This document shows positions 1 through 9,738 of a DNA stretch of 64,000 nucleotides, in pieces; position 1 is the stretch's first letter, and every line of letters starts with the position of its first letter. The DNA is from Paenibacillus marchantiae (GTDB taxonomy: Bacteria > Bacillota > Bacilli > Paenibacillales > Paenibacillaceae). A model generated the notes under the pieces. That model was not told the DNA's origin. It saw only the letters and a program-made list of their open reading frames with translations, and made no database searches. The stretch spans positions 3,224,001 to 3,288,000 of the forward strand of contig NZ_CP118270.1 of the NCBI RefSeq assembly GCF_028771845.1, written 5' to 3'. Both the position numbers and the translations under genes were made by a program.

Positions 1-202
1 GCCCGGAAGGAAAATGGTAGATGGACTATTTATTTTTGTCGGTGGTTTTCTACTGTTGATCCCGGGATTTATCACAGATCTGATCGGTTTTACACTGTTG
101 TTCCCAGTAACACGTTCAGTGTACCGTCTATTCTTCCTGGGCTGGCTGGAGAAAAAAATGAGAAACGGAAGTATTAAGTTTTATCGTGGTCCGAAAAAAT
201 AG
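1..202 (+). CDS. fxsA: FxsA family membrane protein, C-terminal part (5' end outside window)
   Basis: The frame is open from the first bases of the window and ends at TAG 200-202, so only the C-terminal part (about 66 residues) is seen. The ATG at 14 is internal, because the frame continues upstream as P-G-R-K. The visible part holds a hydrophobic helix and the FxsA-type signature PGFITDLIGFTLLFPVTR, followed by a basic tail. FxsA proteins are small cytoplasmic-membrane proteins; the E. coli member relieves F-plasmid exclusion of phage T7, and the function in Firmicutes is not settled. A strong terminator follows 26 bases after the stop. The family call is confident; the length and start cannot be judged here. 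Confidence 0.8.
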   Translation, partial: PGRKMVDGLFIFVGGFLLLIPGFITDLIGFTLLFPVTRSVYRLFFLGWLEKKMRNGSIKFYRGPKK

Positions 203-227
203 GATATACCAGCATCAGTTGAAGAAA

Positions 228-271
228 GGCACCCACCATCAGATTCAGTCTGATGAGCGGTGCCTTTTTTA
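228..271. terminator. Bidirectional intrinsic terminator between fxsA and ytvI
   Basis: GGCACC pairs with GGTGCC and an inner CATCAGA pairs with TCTGATG. A T-run follows on the + strand and an A-run precedes it, so it can end both fxsA and the convergent ytvI. Confidence 0.85.
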
Positions 272-313
272 GTCTTGATTATATGCGGATCACAGAAAGC
301 AGAAATCATGATT

Positions 314-1432
314 TCATCGGACACGTCCGTTAATAATATATGTTCGGAGATCACGGAACACGTTCGCTCGATTAAATGCATCAAGGATAACGAGGCTGAC
401 AGGGCCGATGATCAAACCGAGTACACCGAACAGTTTCAATCCGACAAACATGCCAACCAATGTGGCCAGAGGATCCAACCCGACACTGCTGGCAAGCACT
501 TTGGGTTCAATGATTTGGCGAGCAATCAGCACAATGAGATATACAATACTGATGCCGATCCCCAGGTACAAGTCTCCATTCATAAGCAGGTATGCTGCCC
601 AGGGAACCATCACCAAGCCAACGCCGAGATAAGGAAGCAGATCCACCAGACCGATGAGCAAAGCGATCGTAAAGGCAGATTTAACCTGGAGCACAAGCAA
701 TCCAATCATGACAAATAATGCGGTGATAGAGATCATGATCAACTGGGCTCGTGCATAACCGAACAGTGCTTTTTTGAGATCATTCCATATGTCGGTAATC
801 GGTTTGCGAATGGATGAGGGCACCCAGCCCGATACGGTAATACTGTGTCTGGTCCAACTTTTGCTAATAAAGAAAGTTGATAGAAGAACCACGATTAGTA
901 CGGCTCCCATATTGGGGAGAGAAGTGAGCAGGTTCAGGATCATGTTGAAAAATCCGGTGACCAGGTCCGTTACAGCTGTACCTACCGTTTCGGTTGTTTT
1001 GCTAATATTGCTGTTAATGGTCTCCTGATAGTTGGGATTTTCCTTGTAAAATTCATTGATCTGTCCAATTAAACTCTGAATCGTGTCATTCTGGGTCCAA
1101 CGGATGAACGTAGCCTTAATCTCATCGACATGAAGGTCAAAGCTCGTCGTTAGTGAAATGACTTCCTTTACCATACGGGTTACCGCAGCAGACAATACGA
1201 CGACAATGGCCCCGAAATAAATGATTAGTGATAAGGTTACAGCCAGCCAGCGGGGAAATCGGGCCTTGTATTGAAGCAACTTCACCAGAGGGTTCATCGC
1301 ATAAGCGATAATCCAGGCGATGGCAAAAGGATATAACAGCGGGAACAGCAGGTATATAGCAACGGCAATGAGTATGGTCGCAATAATCACCCATAAGCCG
1401 CGCAACAGGCGTTTCATTATGATTCTATCCAA
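314..1432 (-). CDS. ytvI: YtvI-type AI-2E family (UPF0118) membrane protein
   Basis: A 372-aa polytopic membrane protein of the AI-2E transporter/UPF0118 family. Two N-terminal hydrophobic segments (about residues 13-55) are followed by a TM helix near 65-90, a soluble stretch (about 90-155) and a C-terminal bundle with the family-typical stretch GLVDLLPYLGVGLVMVPW and a late PxVLASSVGLDPLATL. In Bacillus the close relative YtvI is listed as a sporulation integral membrane protein; its substrate is unknown. The start is TTG at 1432, because AAGGAGA lies 8 bases before it; the ATG five codons later is spaced too far. The gene is convergent with fxsA and divergent from citZ. Confidence 0.8.
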   Translation of the reverse strand: MDRIIMKRLLRGLWVIIATILIAVAIYLLFPLLYPFAIAWIIAYAMNPLVKLLQYKARFPRWLAVTLSLIIYFGAIVVVLSAAVTRMVKEVISLTTSFDLHVDEIKATFIRWTQNDTIQSLIGQINEFYKENPNYQETINSNISKTTETVGTAVTDLVTGFFNMILNLLTSLPNMGAVLIVVLLSTFFISKSWTRHSITVSGWVPSSIRKPITDIWNDLKKALFGYARAQLIMISITALFVMIGLLVLQVKSAFTIALLIGLVDLLPYLGVGLVMVPWAAYLLMNGDLYLGIGISIVYLIVLIARQIIEPKVLASSVGLDPLATLVGMFVGLKLFGVLGLIIGPVSLVILDAFNRANVFRDLRTYIINGRVR

Positions 1433-1815
1433 GCATCAACTCTCCTTATTCCATTTCAAGCTACCACGAAGGAAGCATAGGAAGCTATCTAGTTAATATA
1501 GAGCAAATACACTGATTTGAAACGCCAGGATGTCGTCGAATTATATCTTTTCTTTTGCCTAGAGTATGCCTCATGTTCACAAAATATAGCAATAAAAACT
1601 TGATTTATAGCACGGATTTATATAAAAAGAATAAAATGTCAACCTTGTTTTTGTAAAGGTTTTCAAAAATGCTTTATCACTCCGATAAAGAAGTTTGATG
1701 TGCGGATGACCTCGCATCATGTTCACATAAACGACAAAATCCAGTATGATGAGATAAGGAAATACCGATTGACAGATATGAAAACCGGATATTGAGGTAT
1801 TTATTAATTTTAAAA
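1433..1815. other. Intergenic region between divergent ytvI and citZ
   Basis: AT-rich, with no convincing gene. TTGACA at 1769-1774 is a possible -35 element for citZ, but no good -10 lies 17 bases later. The cre-like dyad at 1816 is listed separately. No RNA element was recognised. Confidence 0.4.
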
Positions 1816-1829
1816 TGTAAATGGTTACA
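1816..1829 (+). promoter_or_regulatory. CcpA cre-like site upstream of citZ
   Basis: TGTAAATGGTTACA has perfect arms (TGTAA/TTACA) and matches the cre consensus TGWAANCGNTNWCA at 13 of 14 positions; the mismatch is the central C. It lies 82 bases before the citZ start. In B. subtilis citZ is subject to CcpA repression, so carbon catabolite control is plausible here. Confidence 0.6.
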
Positions 1830-1910
1830 AAAGAAGGACGAGTGCGTTTGAGCACGTAGATGACACTCTGGATGGGTTCTTGATTTCGTTTATTAAAGGA
1901 GAGATGTAAT

Positions 1911-3023
1911 ATGACAGCTACCAAAGGTCTGGAAGGCATCGTTGCAACAACCTCTTCGATCAGCTCCATTGTAGACGGTGTGCTTACATACCGTGGTTAC
2001 GATATTGACGATCTGGCAGAACATGCAAGCTTTGAAGAAGTTGCCTATTTACTGTGGTTTGGTAAATTGCCAACTACGGATGAACTGAAATCCCTTCGCA
2101 AAAGCCTGAGCGATTACGCGCCGATTCCGAGCGAGTTGATTGCACAAATCCAATTGTATCCGAAAAACATGAGTACCATGGCAGCACTGCGTTCCGCGGT
2201 ATCCGCACTGGCTCTGTACGATGAGCAGGCTGACGAGATGACAGCGGAAGCGAACGAGAACAAAGCGGTTAAGCTGCAAGCGCAGTTGCCAACCATTGTG
2301 GCAGCCATAGCCCGTATCCGTCAGGGCAAAGAACCTGTGGCTCCAAAAGAAGGCGCTTCCATCGCAGAAAACTTTTTATATATGATGACTGGAGAACAAC
2401 CAGCCGAGACCGCTGTTAAAGCCCTTGATCAAGCGCTTGTCCTGCATGCGGATCACGAGTTGAACGCTTCTACATTTGCAGCACGTGTAACAGTAGCTAC
2501 GCTTTCCGACATCTATTCGGGAGTAACTTCTGCGATTGGCGCATTGAAGGGGCCATTGCATGGCGGTGCAAATGAAGCCGTTATGAAAATGCTGAATGAG
2601 ATTGGAACACCTGATCGTCTGGAAGCAGCTATTCAAGAAAAATTGAACAACCGTGAGAAGATCATGGGCTTTGGACACCGTGTCTACAAAAATGGAGACC
2701 CACGTGCGAAACATCTGCAAAAGATGTCCAAGGAACTGGGTGAAATGAACAACGATACACGCCTGTACGATATGTCAGTGAAGATCGAAGAACTGGTGAC
2801 AGGACAAAAAGGTCTGAAACCAAATGTAGATTTCTATTCCGCTTCCGTATATACCCAATTAGGTATTGAAGAGGTCCTGTTTACACCGATCTTTGCGATT
2901 AGCCGGGTATCAGGTTGGACTGCTCATATTCTGGAACAGCTTGCGGATAACCGTATTATTCGTCCGCGTGCCGAGTACACAGGCCCAACAGATCAGAAGT
3001 ACGTTTCAATCGAACTTCGCTAA
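1911..3023 (+). CDS. citZ: Citrate synthase
   Basis: A 370-aa type-II-like citrate synthase that condenses acetyl-CoA with oxaloacetate to citrate, the entry step of the TCA cycle in the cytoplasm. The catalytic triad is visible: His217 in GPLHGGANEA, His256 in GFGHRVYKNGDPRA and Asp307 in NVDFYSASVY. The HADHELNAST motif near residue 180 is also typical. Length is normal for Firmicutes. AAAGGAGAG lies 7 bases before the ATG. icd and mdh follow, the same order as B. subtilis citZ-icd-mdh, although 149 bases separate citZ from icd, so a second promoter there is possible. A cre-like site upstream suggests catabolite repression. Confidence 0.95.
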   Translation: MTATKGLEGIVATTSSISSIVDGVLTYRGYDIDDLAEHASFEEVAYLLWFGKLPTTDELKSLRKSLSDYAPIPSELIAQIQLYPKNMSTMAALRSAVSALALYDEQADEMTAEANENKAVKLQAQLPTIVAAIARIRQGKEPVAPKEGASIAENFLYMMTGEQPAETAVKALDQALVLHADHELNASTFAARVTVATLSDIYSGVTSAIGALKGPLHGGANEAVMKMLNEIGTPDRLEAAIQEKLNNREKIMGFGHRVYKNGDPRAKHLQKMSKELGEMNNDTRLYDMSVKIEELVTGQKGLKPNVDFYSASVYTQLGIEEVLFTPIFAISRVSGWTAHILEQLADNRIIRPRAEYTGPTDQKYVSIELR

Positions 3024-3172
3024 TGGCATCAAAACCAGTATAATAAAAAGGACGGGGTGAAGGGGTGTAACATGTTGGCTGAAATTAGCAGCACGTTCAT
3101 AACCCTTCCTCCAATAAGACAAGCGGTGTGTTATCATACTGCATCTACGAAACCCAAGGAGGAATTATACTA

Positions 3173-4465
3173 ATGAAATTAGAAAAATTTGCTCACCCAA
3201 CTGAAGGCGAAAAAATTCAAATTGATAACGGTACACTGCAAGTACCTAATAACCCGATCATTCCATTTATCGAAGGTGACGGTACAGGCCGTGACATCTG
3301 GAAAGCTTCCAAACGTGTATTGGATGCAGCTGTTGAAAAAGCATATGACGGCAACAAAAAAATCGCATGGTATGAAGTGTTTGCTGGACAAAAAGCATTC
3401 GATACATACGGGGAGTGGCTGCCAAACGATACGCTTGAAGCTATTCGCGAGTATATCGTAGCGATCAAAGGACCATTGACTACACCAATCGGCGGCGGAA
3501 TTCGTTCCCTGAACGTAGCGCTTCGTCAAGAACTGGATCTGTACACTTGCTTGCGTCCTGTTCGTTATTTCGATGGTGTACCTTCTCCGGTTAAACGTCC
3601 TGAGTTGGTAGACATGGTCATTTTCCGTGAGAATACGGAAGATATCTATGCAGGTATTGAATACGCAGAAGGTTCAGAAGAAGTGAAAAAAGTAATCCAA
3701 TTCCTGCAACAGGAGATGGGTGCAAACAAAATCCGCTTCCCTGAAACTTCCGGTATTGGTATCAAGCCAGTTTCCTCCGAAGGTTCCAAACGTTTGGTAC
3801 GTGCAGCAGTACAATATGCCATCGATCACAACCGTAAGAGCGTTACATTGGTACACAAAGGCAATATCATGAAATTTACAGAAGGTGCCTTCAAAAACTG
3901 GGGTTATGAAGTTGCTGAAGACGAGTTCGCTGACAAAGTGTTCACTTGGGCACAATACGATATCATTAAAGAAAAAGACGGTACGGATGCAGCTAATGCA
4001 GCTCAAAAAGCAGCTGAAGATGCTGGCAAAATCATCGTGAAAGATGCTATTGCCGATATCGCTCTGCAACAAGTATTGACTCGTCCAGGTGAGTTCGATG
4101 TAATCGCAACGTTGAACCTGAACGGTGACTATCTGTCCGATGCACTGGCTGCACAAGTTGGCGGAATTGGTATCGCTCCAGGAGCGAACATCAACTATGT
4201 AACAGGACATGCTATCTTCGAAGCTACTCACGGTACTGCACCTAAATATGCAGACAAAGATGTCGTGAACCCTGGTTCCGTTATTCTGTCCGGCGTAATG
4301 TTGCTTGAGCACCTGGGATGGCAAGAAGCGGCTAACCTGATCTACAAAGGTATGGAAACATCCATCAACAACAAAACAGTAACTTATGACTTTGCACGTC
4401 TGATGGACGGCGCTACTGAAGTGAAATGTTCTGAATTTGCTGATCAAATCATTAAAAACCTGTAA
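3173..4465 (+). CDS. icd: Isocitrate dehydrogenase (NADP+)
   Basis: A 430-aa NADP-dependent isocitrate dehydrogenase that converts isocitrate to 2-oxoglutarate and CO2 in the TCA cycle. It carries the family motifs [14 protein letters not shown] near the N-terminus, RSLNVALRQ with Ser112 (equivalent of the E. coli phosphoserine/substrate-binding serine), [13 protein letters not shown], and the C-terminal NLNGDYLSD and [19 protein letters not shown] 3173 is chosen because CAAGGAGG lies about 10 bases upstream; the reading frame runs 45 bases further upstream but lacks a ribosome binding site there. The stop overlaps the mdh ribosome binding site, so icd and mdh are co-transcribed. Confidence 0.95.
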   Translation: MKLEKFAHPTEGEKIQIDNGTLQVPNNPIIPFIEGDGTGRDIWKASKRVLDAAVEKAYDGNKKIAWYEVFAGQKAFDTYGEWLPNDTLEAIREYIVAIKGPLTTPIGGGIRSLNVALRQELDLYTCLRPVRYFDGVPSPVKRPELVDMVIFRENTEDIYAGIEYAEGSEEVKKVIQFLQQEMGANKIRFPETSGIGIKPVSSEGSKRLVRAAVQYAIDHNRKSVTLVHKGNIMKFTEGAFKNWGYEVAEDEFADKVFTWAQYDIIKEKDGTDAANAAQKAAEDAGKIIVKDAIADIALQQVLTRPGEFDVIATLNLNGDYLSDALAAQVGGIGIAPGANINYVTGHAIFEATHGTAPKYADKDVVNPGSVILSGVMLLEHLGWQEAANLIYKGMETSINNKTVTYDFARLMDGATEVKCSEFADQIIKNL

Positions 4466-4480
4466 GGGGAGATGTGAATC

Positions 4481-5422
4481 GTGACTATTCAGCGCAAAAA
4501 AATCACAGTAGTCGGCGCCGGATTTACCGGAGCTACAACGGCTTTGATGCTTGCCCAAAAAGAACTCGGGGATGTTATTCTGGTTGATATTCCGCAATTG
4601 GAAAACCCGACTAAAGGTAAAGCGCTCGACATGTGGGAAGCTAGTCCTGTTCAGGGCTTCGACAGCAATATCGTCGGTACTTCCAACTACGAGGATACTG
4701 CAGGTTCGGAGATTGTTATTATTACGGCAGGTATTGCCCGTAAACCAGGTATGAGCCGTGATGATCTGGTCAACACGAATGCAGGAATCGTGAAGTCTGT
4801 TTGTGAAAATGTGAAAAAATATTGCCCTGATTCCATCGTCATTATTCTAAGCAACCCGGTAGATGCAATGACATATGCAGCTTATCAGACGCTTGGTTTC
4901 CCTAAAAACCGCGTAATCGGCCAGTCCGGTGTTCTGGATACTGCACGTTATTGCACATTCATTGCACAAGAGCTGAATGTATCGGTTGAAGACGTCCGTG
5001 GATTCGTTCTTGGCGGCCACGGAGACGATATGGTACCACTCGTTCGTTATTCCAGCGTTGGCGGTATTCCAATCGATACCCTCATCCCGGCAGAGCGCAT
5101 TGAAGCCATCGTACAACGCACACGTGTTGGCGGGGGTGAGATCGTTAACCTGCTCGGAAACGGCAGCGCATATTATGCACCAGCAGCTTCATTGGTGCAA
5201 ATGACCGAAGCCATTTTGAAAGACAAAAAACGAATCATTCCGGTTATTGCTTACCTTGAAGGGGAATATGGCTACAACGACTTGTTCCTTGGTGTGCCAA
5301 CCGTTCTGGGTGGTAACGGAATTGAGAAAATATTTGAACTGGAACTGACTGCGGAAGAAAAAGCTGGACTCGACAAATCTGCGGATTCGGTTCGTAACGT
5401 CATTTCAGTAGTTAACTTGTAA
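4481..5422 (+). CDS. mdh: Malate dehydrogenase (lactate-dehydrogenase-like type)
   Basis: A 313-aa NAD-dependent malate dehydrogenase oxidising malate to oxaloacetate. The N-terminal Rossmann motif is [10 protein letters not shown] with an acidic residue (VDIP) that favours NAD. Substrate-binding [11 protein letters not shown] and catalytic His180 in [10 protein letters not shown] are present. The start is GTG at 4481, served by AAGGGGAG at 4464-4471, which overlaps the icd stop codon; the 15-base gap indicates translational coupling. A strong terminator follows, closing the TCA operon. The length matches the Bacillus enzyme. Confidence 0.95.
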   Translation: MTIQRKKITVVGAGFTGATTALMLAQKELGDVILVDIPQLENPTKGKALDMWEASPVQGFDSNIVGTSNYEDTAGSEIVIITAGIARKPGMSRDDLVNTNAGIVKSVCENVKKYCPDSIVIILSNPVDAMTYAAYQTLGFPKNRVIGQSGVLDTARYCTFIAQELNVSVEDVRGFVLGGHGDDMVPLVRYSSVGGIPIDTLIPAERIEAIVQRTRVGGGEIVNLLGNGSAYYAPAASLVQMTEAILKDKKRIIPVIAYLEGEYGYNDLFLGVPTVLGGNGIEKIFELELTAEEKAGLDKSADSVRNVISVVNL

Positions 5423-5451
5423 GTTTGAAAACTTTTTGACAGGAACAGACA

Positions 5452-5485
5452 GAAAACCTTCGGATCATCCGGAGGTTTTCTTTTC
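5452..5485 (+). terminator. Intrinsic terminator after mdh
   Basis: GAAAACCTTCGGAT pairs with ATCCGGAGGTTTTC (one G-U), followed by TTTTCTTT. Confidence 0.85.
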
Positions 5486-5560
5486 TTTGGATAAGTTCCC
5501 CAGTATAATGAGATGTGATGTATAGCACACTGACTGAAATTTTTGAGGAGGATGGACATT

Positions 5561-5986
5561 TTGACAATGATTATGTATTTGCTCCATATTATTGGAGCAC
5601 TGGCGATGGGCTTCTATCTGATCTTGCCATTCGTTGTGGGCAAAATCCGTACATTGAGTGCTGCCGCTCAAGAGGGAGCATTTGCATCGCTCCGTTCATT
5701 AAACCGTATCGCACAGTACGGACTTGTAATTCAGCTTCTTACGGGTGGTTACTTGATGACCAAGGGTGAGTATTCCTATCTGTGGATGGGCGTGGTAGTG
5801 GTTCTGTTGCTGGCTATTGCAGCAATCGGTGGCATTATGGGTAAACCGTTACGCTTGGCAGCAGAGGCTGTGAAAAGCAATCGTGACGTCAGTGCAGAAC
5901 AAAGTAAGATTCGTATGTTCAGCACATTGCTTGCCGTATTCCTGCTCATTATGGTGTATCTGATGGTGAACAACCAAGTGATCTAA
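5561..5986 (+). CDS. Small integral membrane protein, about 4 TM segments
   Basis: A 141-aa very hydrophobic protein with about four membrane helices (residues 2-24, 48-68, 75-95, 118-138). I do not recognise a specific function. The layout (histidine in the first helix, LNRIAQYGLVIQLLTGGYL in the second) resembles small DUF2269/CopD-like membrane proteins, but no metal-binding motif is visible. TTG 5561 is preferred: GAGGAGG at 5545-5551 lies 9 bases upstream, while the in-frame ATG at 5552 is too close and ATG 5567 too far. It is a single gene between terminators. Confidence 0.6.
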   Translation: MTMIMYLLHIIGALAMGFYLILPFVVGKIRTLSAAAQEGAFASLRSLNRIAQYGLVIQLLTGGYLMTKGEYSYLWMGVVVVLLLAIAAIGGIMGKPLRLAAEAVKSNRDVSAEQSKIRMFSTLLAVFLLIMVYLMVNNQVI

Positions 5987-6090
5987 CAATAGCTGCGAAC
6001 GAGTTTTATTTGAGAGCTGAACTTAAAGCGTTTGCACTTTAAACGTTGGGACAAGCTGAATAAGAAAGTAAGGTCTTGAACCGTATTGAA

Positions 6091-6118
6091 ATAGACAGCC
6101 CAGAGGCTGTCTATTTTT
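6091..6118. terminator. Intrinsic terminator between convergent genes
   Basis: ATAGACAGCC pairs with GGCTGTCTAT around a 4-base loop, followed by TTTTTGTT. It sits between the small membrane protein gene and the convergent GGDEF gene. Confidence 0.8.
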
Positions 6119-6212
6119 GTTCGCTCCGTCTGGGGTGATGTCTGACAACCAACAAGGTGCTAGTGTTGAAATAACGGCATATATGGCTCACGTAGTTAAA
6201 CGCTACATTTAG

Positions 6213-7772
6213 TTAACCCAGGCTCACACTGTGGGCAAATACGGTGTTACGACCGTTACGCTTGGACTCATATAGTGCCGTATCGGCATCACGCAGCAAG
6301 GATTCCAGAGAATCGGACCCTCCATTATATTGTGCCACTCCGAAGCTTGAAGTCAGTGGAATACGAGTACCTTGTACCTCCAGCGGGTCATTCAACAAAG
6401 CCACGCGTAACTTCTCAGCAAGCTGCTCACCGTCTTGGAGGGAGGCATTGGGTACCGCGATAACAAACTCCTCTCCTCCATAACGTGCAAACAACATCTC
6501 CGAATTCAGATAACGATTACATACAGAGACCACATGAATGATGGCCTGATCCCCAACGTCATGTCCATAGGTGTCATTAATTCGTTTGAAATGATCAATG
6601 TCAAATAATATAAAGGCCGTCGGCCGCAGATTAAGCTGGGCTTCACTCAGTATCTCCCGACCTCTAAGCAGGAACTGCGTGCGGTTATATATTTTGGTGA
6701 GACCATCGAAGTAAGCCAGTTGCTTCAATTGTTCTTGTAGGAAACGTTGCTCTGTAATATCAATCAGCATAATCAGTGTGCCAACGGCTTGTCCTTCTTT
6801 GTTATACACATAAGAGGTTCTCACCTGATAACAGACGGTCTCTCCGTTCAATTGCCAGTACAGATCGGTTTGCAGACCTTCTCGGCCATATTCCACTGGA
6901 AAGGTCTCACCGGCAAGCGACAGCCATACATCGTTCAGATGTTGACCTACCATGCTGAAATCAAGCTCTGGCAGCATATCACGCAGAGATTTGTTATAGT
7001 CGACGAGACGATTGGAACTATCCAGCACGATAACGCCTTCACGCATGCTCTCAAAGATACTATCCTTGGCGATAGGTACGATGGTTAACAGACGGGAGGA
7101 TAGAATAGCCCAGATATACATTGCGGATGTAATGCACATGAGAACCGGAACAGGATCCATACCACCTGGGGTCAGACCAAGTAAATACACAAAGGCCGCT
7201 ACCATGGGAATAAGCTGTGAAGTGATCAATGTGAGTAACTGACGACGATACATCTTTTTGGTATGTTTCCATTGTCCGACGAGAATAAGGCAGGCACATA
7301 ACAGACAGGAAAAGGTGAATGCACCATGAACAACGTACCATTGCCCTACGGCAATATCGATTAGAGGGACGGAACTGTCTTCTCTTAACCATACTCTTTT
7401 ATAGAAAAGATGATGAAAATCATTTGTTGCCACCATGAACAAGGTAATGGAAGGGATTACAAACAGTGCAGCAGAAGCTTTTTTGGATAATTTTTTACCC
7501 GTGTATTGCATCATGAGCATCAGCCCAAGAGAGGCGGAGAAAGGCATACCAATGTATTCGATGACCGTCCAGAATTTCATCTGCTCCAGTGTATTGCTGG
7601 CGAGTTCAATCGCGTAACCGAAGGTGTAAACCGACAGAGCTGCTGTATAGAGAATGAATATTTTCGAACTGGGGATTTCTGCTCTTCTAACATAAGTATA
7701 TAAACACAGAAAAACATTCAGCACAGCTGAAGTTGCTACAAGTGTTATATAAGAATTAATGTGCGATTCCAT
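6213..7772 (-). CDS. Membrane-bound diguanylate cyclase (7TM-type sensor, PAS, GGDEF)
   Basis: A 519-aa signalling protein that probably makes cyclic di-GMP from two GTP. The N-terminal 230 residues form about seven hydrophobic helices, like the 7TM region found before some histidine kinases. A PAS-like domain (about 235-345) and a GGDEF domain (about 350-510) follow, with the intact catalytic motif RYGGEEF near residue 428. Upstream in that domain DIDHFKRINDTYGHDVGD is the metal/substrate segment. No RxxD inhibitory site was seen just before GGEEF. ATG 7772 is preferred over ATG 7787 because GGAGA lies 8 bases before it. The gene stands alone, divergent from an SDR gene. Confidence 0.88.
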   Translation of the reverse strand: MESHINSYITLVATSAVLNVFLCLYTYVRRAEIPSSKIFILYTAALSVYTFGYAIELASNTLEQMKFWTVIEYIGMPFSASLGLMLMMQYTGKKLSKKASAALFVIPSITLFMVATNDFHHLFYKRVWLREDSSVPLIDIAVGQWYVVHGAFTFSCLLCACLILVGQWKHTKKMYRRQLLTLITSQLIPMVAAFVYLLGLTPGGMDPVPVLMCITSAMYIWAILSSRLLTIVPIAKDSIFESMREGVIVLDSSNRLVDYNKSLRDMLPELDFSMVGQHLNDVWLSLAGETFPVEYGREGLQTDLYWQLNGETVCYQVRTSYVYNKEGQAVGTLIMLIDITEQRFLQEQLKQLAYFDGLTKIYNRTQFLLRGREILSEAQLNLRPTAFILFDIDHFKRINDTYGHDVGDQAIIHVVSVCNRYLNSEMLFARYGGEEFVIAVPNASLQDGEQLAEKLRVALLNDPLEVQGTRIPLTSSFGVAQYNGGSDSLESLLRDADTALYESKRNGRNTVFAHSVSLG

Positions 7773-8220
7773 GGGTTTGGTCTCCATATTAGATCAGAAT
7801 ATTTGCTTAGTTGGGAAGCATGAATGCATGATATCGCTTCATCCAAACTGGATTAATTTTATTTAAAGCTTATCTGTATACTGTACATTGTACATCAGCC
7901 CATACGGCATAGGAATACAATTTGGTTGGTGAATCCGTTCAATTTCGATAAAATTTTCGAATGATTGGCATAATAGGTCGAATTCAATGCGGCTTTGCCT
8001 CAGTTGACAGCATGTCTGTGAGAAACGATAAAGAAACAGCCATTAGAGTATTGGGAATTTTTCTGTTTAACGGCCAAAAGCGAGTGGTAAGTATGTATCG
8101 AGGCAAGAGACAGTGACTTTGGAGCATGAGCATTGGAAAAGGGATTAATCTGTATTGTTCATGCCATCCTACAGAATGAATCTGAATCAGGACATTCCAT
8201 TTTGAGAGGAGAAATGCCAG
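7773..8220. other. Intergenic region between divergent GGDEF and SDR genes
   Basis: No gene seen. TGTACATTGTACA at 7882-7894 contains two TGTACA palindromes one base apart and could be an operator for the GGDEF gene. GTTTAA at 8064 with a loosely placed GGTAAG resembles a SigB-type promoter, but the match is poor. No RNA element was recognised. Confidence 0.35.
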
Positions 8221-9090
8221 ATGTCAACCGACACACAAAACAAAAAGACGATGCCTGCCCAACATCAGGATCAGCGCCCGGGTATCGAATCGGAGATGAA
8301 CCCCAAACCAGAGTTTGAGAAACCTGAATATAAAGCAGCCGGTAAATTGTTAGATAAGGTTGCTCTGATCACGGGTGGAGACAGTGGAATTGGACGTGCT
8401 GTTGCCGTTACATATGCGAAGGAAGGCGCGGATGTAGCGATTGTATACCTGAGTGAGCATGAGGATGCGGAAGAGACCAAGCGTCAGGTCGAACAGGAAG
8501 GACGCAAATGCATGTTGATTCCCGGGGACATTGGTGACAATGCCTTTGCCAAGAAATCCGTGCAGCAGACGGTGGATCAACTAGGCAAGCTGGATATTGT
8601 CGTGAATAATGCAGCGGAGCAGCATCCCCAGCAGCAGCTGGAGGATATTACTCCAGAACAGCTGGAGCGTACGTTCCGCACAAATATTTTTGGCATGTTT
8701 TATATTACACAGGCTGCTCTGCCACATCTTAAGAAAGGCAGTACAATCATTAATACAACCTCCATTACCGCATATCGCGGAAATCCGACGTTAATTGATT
8801 ATTCATCTACGAAAGGAGCTATCACTTCATTTACACGCTCCTTGTCGATGAATGTTGTGGAGAAGGGAATTCGTGTGAATGCTGTTGCTCCAGGGCCGAT
8901 TTGGACCCCGCTCATTCCATCCACGTTTGATGAGAAAAAGGTGAGCGAATTTGGTGCTACTCAGCCAATGAAACGTCCAGGTCAACCGGATGAACTGGCT
9001 CCAGCTTACGTGTATCTCGCTTCGGATGATTCTTCCTACGTGAGCGGTCAGGTGATGCACGTTAATGGCGGCGAAGTGGTCAACGGATAA
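8221..9090 (+). CDS. Short-chain dehydrogenase, general-stress GSP39/YhdF type
   Basis: A 289-aa SDR oxidoreductase of the subfamily with a roughly 40-residue N-terminal extension (rich in Q, P, E), typical of the Bacillus general stress SDRs such as YdaD and YhdF. The cofactor motif TGGDSGIG is at 51-58, NNAAEQ follows the beta-4 strand, and the catalytic Tyr194 and Lys198 are in YSSTK. It should use NAD(P)(H) on an unknown alcohol or carbonyl substrate in the cytoplasm. GAGAGGAG lies 9 bases before the ATG. It is a single gene with its own terminator. Confidence 0.88.
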   Translation: MSTDTQNKKTMPAQHQDQRPGIESEMNPKPEFEKPEYKAAGKLLDKVALITGGDSGIGRAVAVTYAKEGADVAIVYLSEHEDAEETKRQVEQEGRKCMLIPGDIGDNAFAKKSVQQTVDQLGKLDIVVNNAAEQHPQQQLEDITPEQLERTFRTNIFGMFYITQAALPHLKKGSTIINTTSITAYRGNPTLIDYSSTKGAITSFTRSLSMNVVEKGIRVNAVAPGPIWTPLIPSTFDEKKVSEFGATQPMKRPGQPDELAPAYVYLASDDSSYVSGQVMHVNGGEVVNG

Positions 9091-9113
9091 TCCATTGACG
9101 ACGTATTTCAAAC

Positions 9114-9159
9114 GAAGGCGTATCGTTACCAGCATGACTGGTCGGTACGTCTTTTTTTA
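9114..9159 (+). terminator. Intrinsic terminator after the SDR gene
   Basis: GGCGTATCG..ACCAG pairs with CTGGT..CGGTACGTC (with wobble pairs), followed by seven T. Confidence 0.75.
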
Positions 9160-9363
9160 ATGAGCATATAGCGGAAGAGATATGATTTTGATCCAGTTTA
9201 CAAAAGTCGGGATCGGCGTTGATGCAACCATGATACTTTATCATTAGGCTTGCCTGGAGATAGTTCTAGAACTGACGCCGCGTGCTGCTAATCAAAAATG
9301 AGAGGGTCTCCATGCTATCTGTGATATGATATAGACCGACAAGTAAGCTTCGGAGGCGGTCAC

Positions 9364-9708
9364 ATGAAGATTAGCAAACAAAATGCGGCACACTATATAT
9401 GGGGTGGACAGTGCGATGGTTGGCATCTCGTTCAAAATGAAACACTGAGCATTATTCATGAACGTATGCCTGCAGGAACTTCTGAAACCCGGCACTACCA
9501 TTCGATAAGTCGTCAGTTTTTCTTTATTCTTAGCGGTGAGGCTTGTATGGAACTTAACGGGGAAGAGTTTGTGCTTGAACTCCATGAAGGGATAGAAATT
9601 GCGTCGGGCATGCCACATCAGATGCAGAATCGGGGCGAAGCAGACGTAGAATTTCTTGTCATTTCACAACCCACCACTCGTGGTGATCGAATAGAAATGG
9701 ATATGTAA
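9364..9708 (+). CDS. Small cupin-domain protein
   Basis: A 114-aa single-domain cupin. Motif 1 shows HYHSISRQFFFILSG with His44 and His46 as likely metal ligands; the usual glutamate is replaced by Gln51. Motif 2 has His85 in SGMPHQMQNRG. Such small cupins bind a metal and act as enzymes or sensors; no substrate can be named. GGAGG lies 7 bases before the ATG. It is 30 bases upstream of phoR in the same direction, so part of phoR transcription may begin before it, but nothing else ties it to phosphate. Confidence 0.75.
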   Translation: MKISKQNAAHYIWGGQCDGWHLVQNETLSIIHERMPAGTSETRHYHSISRQFFFILSGEACMELNGEEFVLELHEGIEIASGMPHQMQNRGEADVEFLVISQPTTRGDRIEMDM

Positions 9709-9738
9709 TTATTAATTTTATAACAAAGGAAGAGATAG

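Noticed and set aside
314..718. Plus-strand open frame (152 codons from 260) overlapping ytvI
   Set aside because: It lies antisense to a well-supported membrane protein gene, has no ribosome binding site and has an odd composition rich in Gln, His and Asn.
3674..4597. 307-codon minus-strand frame across icd/mdh
   Set aside because: It is antisense to two conserved enzymes and its Cys/Phe/Ser-rich sequence has no recognisable domain.
6023..6036. TTAAAGCGTTTGCA resembles a cre site (12/14)
   Set aside because: It lies between two convergent genes with no promoter or start codon nearby.
8064..8084. GTTTAA...GGTAAG as a SigB promoter for the stress-type SDR
   Set aside because: The -10 match is poor, and Paenibacillus generally is not thought to have SigB.
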